Origin: Isoetes taiwanensis
Lineage: Eukaryota > Streptophyta > Lycopodiopsida > Isoetales > Isoetaceae
Assembly: GCA_021234155.1 (NCBI GenBank)
Contig: JAJEKV010000025.1
Span: 12,627,654-12,691,653 of the forward strand
Length of the DNA stretch: 64,000 nt
Direction: 5' to 3'
In this document: positions 11,132 through 20,935 of the stretch, in pieces
How the letters are laid out: the number at the start of each line of letters is the position of its first letter
Position numbering within the stretch: position 1 is the first letter of the stretch
Made by a program: the position numbers and the translations under genes
Notes under the pieces: model-generated
Database searches by the model: none
Seen by the model: the letters and a program-made list of their open reading frames with translations, nothing else
What the model was told of the DNA's origin: nothing

Positions 11132-11501
11132 CTAATAGTTAGTCAGTTCATATGCATAAGATGTACCTTTAATCTTATGTTTGACTGGCTTCAATGGAAA
11201 TCTCACCCCAATTACTGACTCGGGATGGACAAGAACTTTCTTTCCTTGAATAAGCCTGTACTTTTGATGGCAACCAGGAATCAATTCAAAGTAGTTACCA
11301 GCTATAACTTTATTACCATAATAAAATTCATTTCCATAGTCATCCTTGGTGTCTTCTTCGAGGGCATGTTTCACTTCTGTGCACTGGATGAGATAATAAG
11401 GGACCCTTTCATAATTGTCTGGGGATGTGAATGATGCAAAATAATCTCCAACCTGCACTGTCTCATCCACATTGTCCACGTCATTTGTCCACAAGTCCTC
11501 T
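11132..11501 (-). pseudogene. C-terminal part of a transposase-derived gene cut off by a gypsy insertion
   Basis: The minus frame here (ending Thr-Asn-Tyr-stop at 11132) continues in frame past the gypsy element to 22998 and beyond: the joined codons give Asp-Gly-Tyr-Glu-Ala-Glu-Asp-Leu-Trp-Thr-Asn. The segment contains Val-Gly-Asp-Tyr-Phe-Ala, Pro-Tyr-Tyr-Leu-Ile-Gln-Cys-Thr and a Gly-Asn-Lys-Val-Ile-Ala-Gly-Asn-Tyr-Phe-like block. I recognise this as the C-terminal module of the large cysteine-rich transposase-like proteins of non-seed plants, where it follows the catalytic part. The gene is inactivated by the 11.5-kb insertion. The CCTCT target duplication places the break inside the Glu-Asp-Leu codon region. 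Confidence 0.6.
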
Positions 11502-12078
11502 TGTTAGTCCTGTGCCTCCTGGTACAGGACTATTCATGCATACGACGGACCAAGGATCCACAATCAGGCGCGGGTCAGTCATCAAAAGCCCAGCAGAAGA
11601 CCAAGCGGCGGACCCACGCGGTCAAAGCCCGGAGTGCGCTACCAAGGCGTCGCTCGGACAAGTGACGGACCGTCACACCGCGTCGGCGTCAGTAGCGATT
11701 CGGAGCTTTTCAAGAGGCACCGCCATCACTCCTGCAAATCAGGCCTCCTTCCAGGAGTCGGCACCGAAATCAGTCAGAGTGTCTATATTGGGCCAAAGGC
11801 CATTGTACTATATATATGAGTAGAGCTAGCATATGATTTTTAGATGAGTTTTGAGTCTTGTCTCACTTCAGTTTTCTCTCGATTGTGAGAGCTCATGTAT
11901 CATCATCATTGATATCAAGGAAGCTTATCATTGTTGTCTCATTGTTCTTTTGTTTTCTTTTCCCTTCCTTTTGTTTTCTTGCAAATCCCGCGTGACATAG
12001 TCCCCTTGATCCTCTGTTAGATCAAAGGGTCCTCCACGGAGGGTCTGTCTTGCGAGTTCCCGAACCAGACCCCAAACA
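11502..12078 (+). repeat. 5-prime LTR of the Athila/Tat-like element
   Basis: 577 bases, TGTTAG to AAACA. It shares long blocks with 22412-22997, including a TATATATATGAGTAGAGCTAGC core (around 11810), which would be its TATA region, and a T/C-rich stretch before the end. Confidence 0.85.
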
Positions 12079-12097
12079 GCATCGCCATTGCCGGGTC
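12079..12097 (+). promoter_or_regulatory. Primer-binding site (tRNA-Asp-like)
   Basis: Directly after the LTR is GCATCGCCATTGCCGGG, close to the TGGCGCCGTTGCCGGGG primer site of Athila/Tat elements, with one or two changes at the first bases. Confidence 0.55.
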
Positions 12098-12629
12098 GGT
12101 CGCTTTCCTTTCTTAAATCGCCATGCATCCGAAACTTCACGCCGAAGAACTCCTTTCCTGACGTCGTCTCGCTTGGGCGCCATCATCGCGGGAAGGCATT
12201 CGCGACATGTATGGATATGCTTATGACATTGAGGAGGCCACATTGGTCTAGGGCTCATCGGCCACCCACCCCTCGTGTCATGTCGTCCCGGTTCTCCGCC
12301 TCAAGCGTGCAAACATTGCTCATAGCCTCGATCACCTCATCACTGTCGGGGAGCCCTATCGGGGCTCAACCTTCTCAAACTTACTTTCCTACCCCGAACA
12401 TGCCTACATCCATCATTCTTTTCCCATGCGCCTCTTTGCCTTCACAACCATCATCTCCTCCAGGTGGGCCGGGGATATCCACATGTCTCTTTGCTCCTCC
12501 CGGGGAATTTCCCTTCCCTACATTTTCCACGCTCTCTTCCTGTGTTTACAACCTTCTGACCTCAAAACCAACGATCGGGCACCTTGATACCTCCCCTCGG
12601 TCACCCCTTCATCGGGGTCCTTCGGCACC
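12098..12629. other. Leader between primer site and gag
   Basis: A C/T-rich untranslated or poorly conserved leader. The long forward ORF covering it and the start of gag (12088-12792) has Ser/Pro/Leu low-complexity composition and does not match Gag, so I treat it as non-coding. Confidence 0.45.
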
Positions 12630-13660
12630 ATGCCACCTCCAACTCCACCTCAATATAATCCCTATCCGGTTCTGTCCGCCAAGCACTTTTACCTCTACCT
12701 TTCGCACCCTTAAAAGTGACTTATCCAACCTTTGGCAACACCAAAGGCAAACCATTAGACCAAAGTGCTCGGGCCCACATGGAAGAATTTGAGGCTCTGG
12801 CTGTCCTAAATGGTCATGCACAACCTCAAGCGAAATTCCACATCTTTTCCACCACCTTTGGCTCTCTCCTCATCAATGGCTTATGTCCAACAAAAGCCAC
12901 TTTGGAAACAAGATTGGTCGGGAAATGAAACCTTTTCTTTCTCACTATGGAACCACGGATGATGATTAACTTCATCTCAAGCAACTCAACGACCTTCAAC
13001 AAGAGCCCACCCAGTCCGCCAGGGATTTTTGCGGATCGACTTCACATCCCTTTCGGCAAACTCAAGGAGCACCCCACGAGCCAGGATCTTGGTCTGGTTT
13101 CTCCAAGGACTTCCTCCGGCTATCCGACTCATGGTGAATACTGCGCGCCCAAGACTTTGGAGCAGGCTATCGACAACGTCAATCACTCCGTCAATGTTTC
13201 CTCCCATGGCGTGGCTCTTGGGAGCTCCCTTTCATACCACCAGTCATGGTTCCACAGGCCACTGTCCAACCTCAACACGCCAATCCAGCTACTGCCATCC
13301 GGATCTGGTGCCATATCTGCAAACATCAAGGCCACTTGGCAAATGAGTGCAACTCCACCAATGGCCCGCCTCATTGTAAAAGATGCAACATGTGCAATCA
13401 TGCCCGCGGAAGAGTGCACTTTCGCACTCATCCTACACCTTTCCGCAACAAAGGTGGTTTATCAAGTGCAAACCACACCTCAAAGAACAATCTTAATATC
13501 GGCCCATAACCCGCTGCCCGGGCTCAACCCAATCAACTCTATCAGCAACAGGAGCAACAACGGGGACCCAACACACGCCCCCCTTTTGATCCTTCTAAAG
13601 CTTAGTGTTATCACTGTCATGAATGGGGTCATACCACACGGCATGTCCTCAACTTCCACA
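12630..13660 (+). pseudogene. gag of the Athila/Tat-like element, frameshifted
   Basis: The likely start is the ATG at 12630 (Met-Pro-Pro-Pro-Thr-Pro-Pro). Successive frames give a Thr-Tyr-Pro-Thr-Phe-Gly segment (near 12720), a Phe-His-Ile-Phe-Ser-Thr-Thr segment, then Val-Trp-Phe-Leu-Gln-Gly-Leu-Pro-Pro-Ala-Ile-Arg (about 13095), the classic plant gypsy Gag helix. Two CCHC zinc knuckles follow: Cys-His-Ile-Cys...His...Cys near 13310-13350 and Cys-Tyr-His-Cys...His near 13605-13640. These would bind the RNA genome in the capsid. At least four frame changes interrupt it; some may be consensus errors at CAG/CTG sites. Confidence 0.7.
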
Positions 13661-15077
13661 AGTTCAGGTGCAGCTTCCTGGCACCAATCAATCCACCTCG
13701 GTCCGCCTCACGGCTTACCAACTTTGGATTGCCAATGGCAAACAAGGCCCGTGTCCCGTTCTTCAGAAGCCACCTCGCGCGCCTCCGCAATCACGCTATC
13801 AACCAGCTCCTGCCAATCAACCTCAGATGGATCAACAAGCACAGGAAGAAATTTTTCAGGCTCTTAATCCTCCAGTCCAGCCGTCAAATTGGGTTGGTTT
13901 GGTTTCACGCCAGACCAGGGCGTCACGTCCCTTAACCATTATTCCTAATGGCACGCAACCTGCCTTTGCAGTGGACACAATCCCTCATGAAGAGGACAAA
14001 AAGGTTCACTTTGCACCTGACTTGGAAAAACTCATGCCTCATGTCATGCCTAAAGTTTGCCAAAGCATTACGAACCTCATGCAAAGGCTGGCCGGCCATA
14101 CGTTGGCTAATGTTCATGCCACCACGAGCTCGGCAAAGACAAGATGCACCTTCCACATCTCAACCTCCACGCCTCGGACCTCGAATATTGCGGCAGGTCG
14201 ACCTACTCAAAGAAGTTCTTTGCTTCATTACCACGCACTCCGAAAGCGCCGTGGATCCAAAGCCAGATCCTTTTTCTCATGTGCCTTTGGAACTCCAAGA
14301 GGAGCTGGCAAAATCAAAATTCCCTTAAGTTTGGCAACAATTTTGAAATTATGTCCTGCTCTCAAGGACCAGTTACCACTCCCGACCGTTCTGGTTGGGG
14401 CTGTTGCTACCTCTACCCCCACGGTCCATGCCACGGTGGGCAATCAACAAGTCAATCATGTTCAAATTGACGGAGGTAGCGCTGTCAATCTCATCACGGA
14501 TAAACTCCGCAAACAAATGGGCATCAAACAACTCTATCGTGCCCCATATGACATCAAATTGGCTAATGGCCATATCACGAGACCTCAAGGCATCACGCCT
14601 CTTCTTCACATCAACATTGGTGATCTCCGATTCCCCTTGGAATTTGGTGTTTGGAAGGCTGGAGAAGATCCAGGTGATTATGAAATGTTGGTCGGCAGAC
14701 CTTTTCTCCGCCAGGCCAAGAGTATCCATTACTGGGCCACGGATCAGTTAGTCATCACAGATGGTCACCTCAATGCCACTATGGACTTGGAAACCGGTAA
14801 GATCATTTCGGTTGATAATGCTGAACCCTCTCTCTCCGACACTGATTCTGAGGATGCCCAGAATATCTATCACGTCCAGGCTCCACCTGCGAGTCTACCT
14901 CTGTCATCCTACCCCGAATATGCTGATCCTTGGGGAGAAATGACGGCAATCGGGACCGGTAGGCGGGTTGCCTTGCTTTTGACCCCTACCTGGCTCCTTG
15001 CAATGTATCCAAACGTGTTGATCACTTTTCGATGCCGCACTTCCTTCCGATTCTACGGTGATGTACACGGGTTATGA
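13623..15077 (+). CDS. Gag C-terminus and retropepsin (484 codons, open)
   Basis: A long open frame covering the end of gag and the protease. After a Pro/Gln-rich linker comes the aspartic protease: Val-Gln-Ile-Asp-Gly-Gly-Ser with the catalytic Asp at 14469, followed by Asn-Leu-Ile and downstream Met-Leu-Val-Gly-Arg-Pro-Phe-Leu, the second conserved retropepsin motif (about 14685-14710). Asp-Gly-Gly instead of Asp-Ser/Thr-Gly is usual in Athila/Tat-type elements. The protein would cleave the Gag-Pol polyprotein. The last about 40 codons (after 14960) look out of frame, since no pol sequence follows directly. The middle portion (14100-14300) also lacks recognisable features and may be a frameshifted patch. 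Confidence 0.65.
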   Translation: MGSYHTACPQLPQVQVQLPGTNQSTSVRLTAYQLWIANGKQGPCPVLQKPPRAPPQSRYQPAPANQPQMDQQAQEEIFQALNPPVQPSNWVGLVSRQTRASRPLTIIPNGTQPAFAVDTIPHEEDKKVHFAPDLEKLMPHVMPKVCQSITNLMQRLAGHTLANVHATTSSAKTRCTFHISTSTPRTSNIAAGRPTQRSSLLHYHALRKRRGSKARSFFSCAFGTPRGAGKIKIPLSLATILKLCPALKDQLPLPTVLVGAVATSTPTVHATVGNQQVNHVQIDGGSAVNLITDKLRKQMGIKQLYRAPYDIKLANGHITRPQGITPLLHINIGDLRFPLEFGVWKAGEDPGDYEMLVGRPFLRQAKSIHYWATDQLVITDGHLNATMDLETGKIISVDNAEPSLSDTDSEDAQNIYHVQAPPASLPLSSYPEYADPWGEMTAIGTGRRVALLLTPTWLLAMYPNVLITFRCRTSFRFYGDVHGL

Positions 15078-15479
15078 AGCAACCTCTCGCTTTGAGGAAA
15101 ATCGGCAACCTCTCTTTTCACCACGCAAGCGCCCCTCATCCTGGCCATGCTTCAACCTCCTGCTCATATTGTCCAAGACACTAGTCATCCCCATATTCGG
15201 ACTCCTGAAGTCGAGATTGTGGACGTGGGCAACAATCAACTCCGTCCAAGATTCTTCGCCAATCTTCCGACACCCTATCGTAATAGTGGCCGCCACGCTC
15301 TTCAAAAGTTCAAACACATTTTACCGAGCTACAGAGACCTTCCGGGATCAACAAAACCTTTGGGGAACTCACCATTCCTACCAAATTCGATGCACGTCCC
15401 GAGATAGCAACGGTACCGGGCTCAACCCCAATTACCGTGGATCGGCCAAGGCCTAAATTGACAAACTCCTTGCCGCAGT

Positions 15480-16218
15480 TTGATCTATGAGGTCAAACAT
15501 TCCTCGAATGGGTGAGCCCCATTGTCATTGCACTCAAACACAATGGAAAGATCCGTGTTTGTGTGGACTACCGTAAACTAAATCGGGCCCAGGGCGTGAT
15601 CATTTTCCACTTCCTTTCCACGGACCGGAGTTCGAAGAGGTTGCCGGACATGAGATGTACTCCTTCATGGATGGTTTTTCCGCTACAATCAGATCTCAAT
15701 CAAAGAATCTGATCAACTCAAGACAACTTTCACCACCCCATAGGCACTTTTGCCTACAAGGTGGTTCCTTTTGGATTATCAAACTCTCCATCAACGTTTC
15801 AACGATAATGCTCTCAGTTTTTCGCATTTTATGAAGGAAAATCCCTTCTTACAAATTTTTCAAGATGACTTCTCGCCTCTACGAGTTCCATGGTGACCAT
15901 TTGGATAAATTGAACTTCGTCTTTCCGAAAATGTGATGAGTCCGGCATTAGTCTCAATCCCGAGAAATGCACCTTTTAGTCACTTCCGTTCTGTTAGGAC
16001 CACGTTGTCGCGAAAGCGGGTATCACCACGGATCTGCGAAAATCGCTTGTGTACTCAAGGCTCAAGCACCGCCAATATCAAGGAGACACGCTCTTTCACG
16101 GGTAAGGTCAATTATTACTCCACCTTCATTCCCGAACTTGCAGCCATTGCGGATCCATTCATAAACTCACGGGTGATGAATCCACACGGGCTTGGAATTC
16201 CTGGGCGGATGTCAGCCA
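15480..16218 (+). pseudogene. Reverse transcriptase of the Athila/Tat-like element, frameshifted
   Basis: The polymerase domain is recognisable in pieces: Trp-Val-Ser-Pro-Ile-Val-Ile-Ala (15520), Ile-Arg-Val-Cys-Val-Asp-Tyr-Arg-Lys-Leu-Asn (15550-15585), Met-Tyr-Ser-Phe-Met-Asp-Gly (15655), Lys-Val-Val-Pro-Phe-Gly-Leu (about 15760), the active-site Phe-Gln-Asp-Asp-Phe (15857-15872), and Gly-Lys-Val-Asn-Tyr-Tyr-Ser (16105), the plant gypsy thumb motif. Each block is in a different frame from its neighbours, so no single polypeptide can be read. The domain is interrupted after about 16218 by a repeated insertion. Confidence 0.75.
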
Positions 16219-16678
16219 TGAACGGGCCCATGGTAGACCGCCGAAAGTATTCAACCTTGAATGTGCTCAATGGGCGCCCCGAGACACCGCATAAATGGGT
16301 AGAAGCGACTACTCATAAACGTCTAGACGGTTTTGCCCAGCTTGGCTAAGGGCATGCTCGGTTAGGAACGCGTTGTTGGTATCGGAGCAGGTCTCGAAGT
16401 TCGAGTCTCCATGGGTGCCTATATGCATGGGTAATTTGCAAAGACTTGGTAATCATTGTGACATGGTATGACATAGACATGGTATAGCTTTGGATGCTCG
16501 AGAGGGCGAGCATAGTTCTAGTGGGAGAGACCGAACGGGCCCATGGTAGACCGCCGAGTATTCGAACCTTTGAATGTGCCTGTATGCCTTCGACACCTGC
16601 ATAAATGGGTAGAAGCGACTACTCATAAACGTCTAGACGGTTTTGCCCGGTTGGCTAAGGGCATGTCGGTTAGGAACG
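16219..16678 (+). repeat. Duplicated SINE-like insertion inside the RT/RNase H region
   Basis: A block of about 150 bases starting AACGGGCCCATGGTAGACC and ending GGTTAGGAACG occurs twice (about 16219-16370 and 16529-16678), period about 310. The sequence between the copies contains GTTCGAGTCTC (16400-16410), matching a Pol III B box, preceded by a TGGCTAAGGGCATG...GGTTAGGAACG head that could be an A-box region. A tRNA-derived SINE duplicated in tandem explains this best. Pol reading resumes immediately after it, so the block is an insertion. Confidence 0.45.
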
Positions 16679-17120
16679 CTACAAATACTTCCAACGCTTG
16701 AAGCTTTTACTTACTCGGCCCCTGTTCTTGTTCCTCCTCAATGGGACAAGCCCTTTTCATGTCCATGTAGATGTCTCTCGGCGTGCTCGCTATTGGAAGC
16801 CGTTCTTTCTCAAAGAATATGATGCGATACCGACAAACCAAACCGATATGCCAAGAGAAAACTCAATCCTTGGCGCCGCCTACTCGCCATAGAGCGTGAA
16901 GCCTTGGTTTAATTTTACGTGGTCCAACGCCTCCGTCACTATCTTTTAGGCCGATCAAATTCTTTGTTGACCACCAAGCACTCCTTTATTTGATCAACAA
17001 ATCCATGCACGCCGCATTGCTTTCGTTGGGTTCTCCTTCGCAAAATTTGCACCTTTGAAATTGTTCACAAGGCGAGGCAAATCTCATGTTGTCCCTGATT
17101 ATCTTTCACACATCCACCGA
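16679..17120 (+). pseudogene. RNase H of the Athila/Tat-like element, frameshifted
   Basis: Readable pieces include Phe-Gln-Arg-Leu-Lys-Leu-Leu-Leu-Thr (16690), Pro-Phe-His-Val-His-Val-Asp-Val-Ser (about 16755, the first catalytic Asp of gypsy RNase H), and His-Val-Val-Pro-Asp-Tyr-Leu-Ser (about 17085), corresponding to the Asn/Val-x-x-Ala-Asp-x-Leu-Ser end motif. Several frame changes intervene. The domain would degrade the RNA strand of the RNA:DNA hybrid. Confidence 0.6.
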
Positions 17121-17429
17121 TGATAGTCCCTCCACGGGAGTCTCGGGACGCCTTTCCTCGGCACGCTCAACTCTTTCGGTCACGGCAACTTAGCGCCACA
17201 TTGGTTCCACAACTTTCGAGCAATATCTCCTCACGAGCTCTTCCACCGGGAGGGCCACGCTCTCTCGATAGCGTCAATCCCCATCGACACCAATTTCTCC
17301 ATGAGGTCCGTGACTACACCATGGTTGCGAGGCCATCTTTACAAAAAAGCAAAGGATCACCGCCCTTCGACGGTGTGTGTTCTCCCTCATGAGGTTCCGG
17401 ATATTGTCCAGAAGCCCATGAAGGGCTCG

Positions 17430-18545
17430 GTGGTTGGTCATTTTCATGGTGACACTTTCTGACGCAAAAAATCCTTCTTGCGGTTATTTTTTGGCCCACG
17501 CTCTTCAAAGGCGCCTCATGCACGCCGCACATGTGATGCTTGTCGGCGTGTGGGAAGGCCCACGGCCCGTGGCGGCTCTTCCATTGACGCCGTCGCCACG
17601 CCTTCCTTTTAGCAAATGGGGGATGGATTTTTGTGGGACCCATTGATCCTCTGCCCGGCACACGTGCCCGCTACATTCTGGGTTCTCACCGACTACGCTA
17701 CCAAATGGGCGGAAGCTTGCGCACTTCCGGACAACATTGCGGCCAGCCGCGATAAGGTCCTCTATCGAGCCAAATCATCACGCTGGCGTTTTGGCTGCCC
17801 CGCGGAGCTGGTCGGTGATAGAGGTGTCCATTTTATCAATCATACCATCAAGGAGTCGGCGGATTATCTACGGATACATCATCACAAGAGCACACCTTAC
17901 TATCCTCAAGTTAGCGGTTTGGCTGAAAGCACCAACAAAACTCGGTCACAATTCTCAAGAAAATTTGTGACGCTCTACACCGACCCGGCAAAACAAGCTT
18001 CCCTACTTGTTCTTTGGGCTTACAATACTTGTTTCAAAATCGCTCATGGTCACACTCCTTTCAAATTGGTTTATGGTCAAGAAGCTCTCATGCCTTTTGA
18101 ATACATTCTTCCAACTCTCCGTTTTCAACTGGATACCGCCCATAATCCGTCTGCTGCACTCAAAGAACGGGTTTATCAATTGGAACAGTTGGATGAGCTT
18201 AGACGTGATGCTTACATTACTTGTTCTTCATGGCCAATGCTTGCAAAAATCTTTACATGACAAACATATTAAGACAAAAATATTCAAAGAAGGAGATTTG
18301 GTTCTTCTTTATGATTCTCGTTACAAAAATTTTCCCAGCAAGTTAAAGTTTTGATGGCTTGGCCCTTATCAAATTGTTCAAATGGTGCAACCCGGCGTTT
18401 TCAAAGTCAAGCTGAATTAGATGGAACTCCATTACCTACATCGGTTAATGGCTTTTCGCCTCAAACAATTTCATATACAATAGAAAGTGACAATCATACC
18501 ACGGATCTTTGTTCGGACACAAACACAAATGATAGTGACTAACTG
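17430..18545 (+). pseudogene. Integrase of the Athila/Tat-like element, frameshifted
   Basis: The core domain is well preserved in pieces: Lys-Trp-Gly-Met-Asp-Phe (17615), Val-Leu-Thr-Asp-Tyr-Ala-Thr-Lys-Trp-Ala-Glu-Ala (17680-17715, first catalytic Asp region), Gly-Asp-Arg-Gly-Val-His-Phe (17815, second Asp), and Tyr-Tyr-Pro-Gln-Val-Ser-Gly-Leu-Ala-Glu-Ser-Thr-Asn-Lys (17900-17940, catalytic Glu). Downstream come Lys-Leu-Val-Tyr-Gly-Gln-Glu-Ala and Gly-Asp-Leu-Val-Leu-Leu-Tyr-Asp-Ser-Arg (18290), typical of the C-terminal domain. No chromodomain follows. Expected wild-type positions are often off by one base at CAG, CTG or CCGG sites. Confidence 0.75.
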
Positions 18546-18734
18546 GCGGCATATTTATATTATATAGGTGGAATTTTTACAAAATGTGGGCGGAGCCCAG
18601 CTATTTCCTATGGCGGCGCCCTATTTACAAAAACGGCTCGAGCCCTATCTACTAAGTCCTAAGGAGAACACCCTCTTTTCCGGGTTGGGCGAGAGGTGAT
18701 CTGCAGAGGATGTGGTACCCGATTGTTCTCGGGG

Positions 18735-18947
18735 TCAGCCCAGCAAGTGCTGAATCACCTCCATCCCGTTGGTATGGGGATCGGCATGCTCACCATGCCC
18801 GGCACACCACCGATCCATGGCAATGCCACGATTGTGGCACCGCCAGAGGTCCGAATGATCCATTTTACAAGTAATCCACTCCGGCAAGGCGGTTGGAAGG
18901 CATAGTGCATTTGTCATGCAATCCAAATAGCCAGACATCTTGGCCAT
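18735..18947 (-). CDS. Antisense small ORF with Cys/His cluster inside the gypsy element
   Basis: A 70-codon ORF on the strand opposite to pol, between integrase and the 3-prime extra ORF. I place the start at the ATG at 18947 (Met-Ala-Lys-Met-Ser-Gly-Tyr) because a TATATAAG box lies about 30 bases upstream on the same strand; the frame itself is open up to 19016. The protein contains Cys-Lys-Met-Asp-His-Ser-Asp-Leu-Trp-Arg-Cys and a following Trp-Cys-Ala-Gly-His-Gly-Glu-His, a Cys/His pattern that could bind zinc. Antisense extra ORFs after integrase are known in Tat-lineage elements such as Grande (gene23), so position and strand agree with precedent. Function is unknown. Confidence 0.5.
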   Translation of the reverse strand: MAKMSGYLDCMTNALCLPTALPEWITCKMDHSDLWRCHNRGIAMDRWCAGHGEHADPHTNGMEVIQHLLG

Positions 18948-18975
18948 CGGTGTCTCCGCTTCAACCCATGTTTCT

Positions 18976-18983
18976 CTTATATA
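18976..18983 (-). promoter_or_regulatory. TATA box for the antisense ORF
   Basis: On the minus strand the sequence reads TATATAAG, about 30 bases before the first downstream in-frame ATG of the antisense ORF. Good match to a plant TATA box; function inferred from position. Confidence 0.4.
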
Positions 18984-19019
18984 GCCAACCGAGGAACTCT
19001 CATCGGCGTGGACCAATCG

Positions 19020-20379
19020 GACAATTAATAGCGTGGTTGCAATGCAAGGCTGTTTCTAAATGGAGAATCTTTTTCTCCCGGCCGCATATCTCGCCATGGT
19101 ACCTTCGACACCTTCGTTTTAATGATATCCCACTTGAAGTTGCCGGCGGTAAATGACATTCTTTCTTTTCACCCGTCGAACATTAATATGTGTCCTTTAG
19201 CCGGTATCACATCGATCATTCTCTCCGCCTCATCTCCACCGTTCCTTGCTTCTCCCTTCTTTGTTTGGGGACTTAGCCAAAATTTTGCCTTTCAATTACC
19301 TCGCCATGACTGTAAGCCACACGGCATCATCAGCAATTCTTTGGTTCGCCCTCATCATGCCCCCTTCGACTACACTTGCGCCCTAAAACCTTTTTCGTCT
19401 ATCTGGCCGCCTCGTCTTACATTCTCGCTCTCCGCCATTACGGTTCCTTCGTTCGGCTCTTACGCCATGGTCGCACCCAAATTACCTACCCTTCAAGTAC
19501 GCTCCAAAGGGATGCGGCTCTTTTAAGTCATGTCTTTCGACGCCCACCTTTCGCGAGGCCCTTCTTGGTCCAAGTCGAGAAGTAGCGAAACGCCACAAGC
19601 TTTACTGAATTCGCAAATGGAGCTCCTTTAAACCGAAGCAATTGCAGCGTTCATCGCCACATCGTCAACAGCCCGGAAGGATTTGCTCACGGTGGTCGAT
19701 GGCACCATTCCTTTGCAAAACCTTCCGTCTCTTGGGCTGCTTTTACGGGGACATGGACGTCACTCCTTTGGTGCTCCCCCTTATCAAGCCAACCAAAGAC
19801 GCCTCACAAATATTGCCAAGCCACATGACACTTTGTGAAGTTTCGTGGCAAATTGCTTGGGTATTCCATCAAGAACACCCATATCAATAAGCCGCTTTTA
19901 TAATATGGTCATCATCGCCATCCACTCCAATCTCCATGTTGATTGGCCACAGCCTATTGTTCTACCGCCCTTCTTCAAGAAGTAGACCGCGATTCGCTAC
20001 CCCTCCTCCTGCCTCTACAAATTTCGAAGTGGATGGCCATCTTCAGGCACTCATTTGTCATTATCTTCCTGTTCTTGAGAGCCCTTCCACTTCCCATACC
20101 TCCACTCGGTAGCTCTTTGCATTCCGCAGTCAAACCCAATAGGTTGTACCTTCACGCCAGACTTCCCCGATCACGTTCACCACCAGACCACGCATGTCAC
20201 TATCTCCTCTTCCTCTACAGAAACGAGGCCCTCCAGTTCTCATCATGTCTCACAAACGTCACAAACACGGCAACAGCATGCCCCTCTGCCTCCACATCCT
20301 CGGCGGCTCACCCCCCAATTCCAGCAAGATGTTCAAGCCGCTACAATGCAGCTACAAGCATCACAGGAGGCTCTCATGA
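19020..20379 (+). pseudogene. Frameshifted first part of the 3-prime extra ORF
   Basis: Overlapping forward frames of 60-190 codons tile the stretch but none is continuous. Protein-like segments such as Tyr-Gly-Ser-Phe-Val-Arg-Leu-Leu-Arg-His (around 19440) and a Gln-rich segment, Phe-Gln-Gln-Asp-Val-Gln-Ala-Ala-Thr-Met-Gln-Leu-Gln-Ala (20310-20360), lead into the coiled coil and the intact ORF that follow. I infer one long extra ORF in the intact element, broken here by indels. The family is not recognised. Confidence 0.4.
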
Positions 20380-20890
20380 ATGGTGTTCAAAGGCCCCGAG
20401 GCTTCCCGTGCAGTTCACAAAGACCTTCAAGCTGCCACTGCACAAGTTCAAACTTTGGAGGCCCAACTGCAAGAAAAGCACGCGGCTCTATTACAGGCCC
20501 GTATAGATCTCAAGAGTGTTCAGAATCAGACAAGCCTACTTGACGATCATAAGGCTCAGCTCCAAACCACAATTCAGGATTTTGTTGGAACAGAACAAGT
20601 CCAAAGATACCCTCCTGCGTGACAAGGAGAAAGACATTGCTAAGCTAGAAACCTTGTATTCTGAGCTTTCTCACAATTACCGCGACTCAAGTTCAAGACC
20701 TCACCGAGCGCGGACGCCGACTCACCTCCCTTGAAGCTCGGACTTCCCGCCGACAAATCGGTTAACATCCATCCGCATTTCGACTTTGAGGCTCGTAAAA
20801 ACGAAGGTCCTCGATGACGCAGAGATTGCCATGCTTCGTCTCAATACTCCAGGGCAATCCTCTTCACATGCCACGCTTCCTATTAAACGG
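20380..20890 (+). pseudogene. Coiled-coil segment of the 3-prime extra ORF
   Basis: Successive frames give a long heptad-rich sequence: Leu-Gln-Ala-Ala-Thr-Ala-Gln-Val-Gln-Thr-Leu-Glu-Ala-Gln-Leu-Gln-Glu-Lys (20430-20480), then Lys-Asp-Ile-Ala-Lys-Leu-Glu-Thr-Leu-Tyr-Ser-Glu-Leu (20630-20670), then Leu-Thr-Glu-Arg-Gly-Arg-Arg-Leu (about 20700). This is a clear coiled coil, probably used for multimerisation. Two single-base frame changes separate it from the intact downstream ORF. Confidence 0.5.
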
Positions 20891-20935
20891 GTCCGTGATC
20901 AGTCCGGCTTTTGTTAGAAAAGGAGCATCGGATCC

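Noticed and set aside
12088-12792. 234-codon forward ORF at the start of the Athila/Tat-like element
   Set aside because: Low-complexity Ser/Pro/Leu composition without Gag motifs; real gag blocks lie in other frames over its end.
12947-13867. 306-codon forward ORF
   Set aside because: It contains only part of the Gag core in frame; the zinc knuckles and linker fall in other frames, so most of it is a shadow frame.
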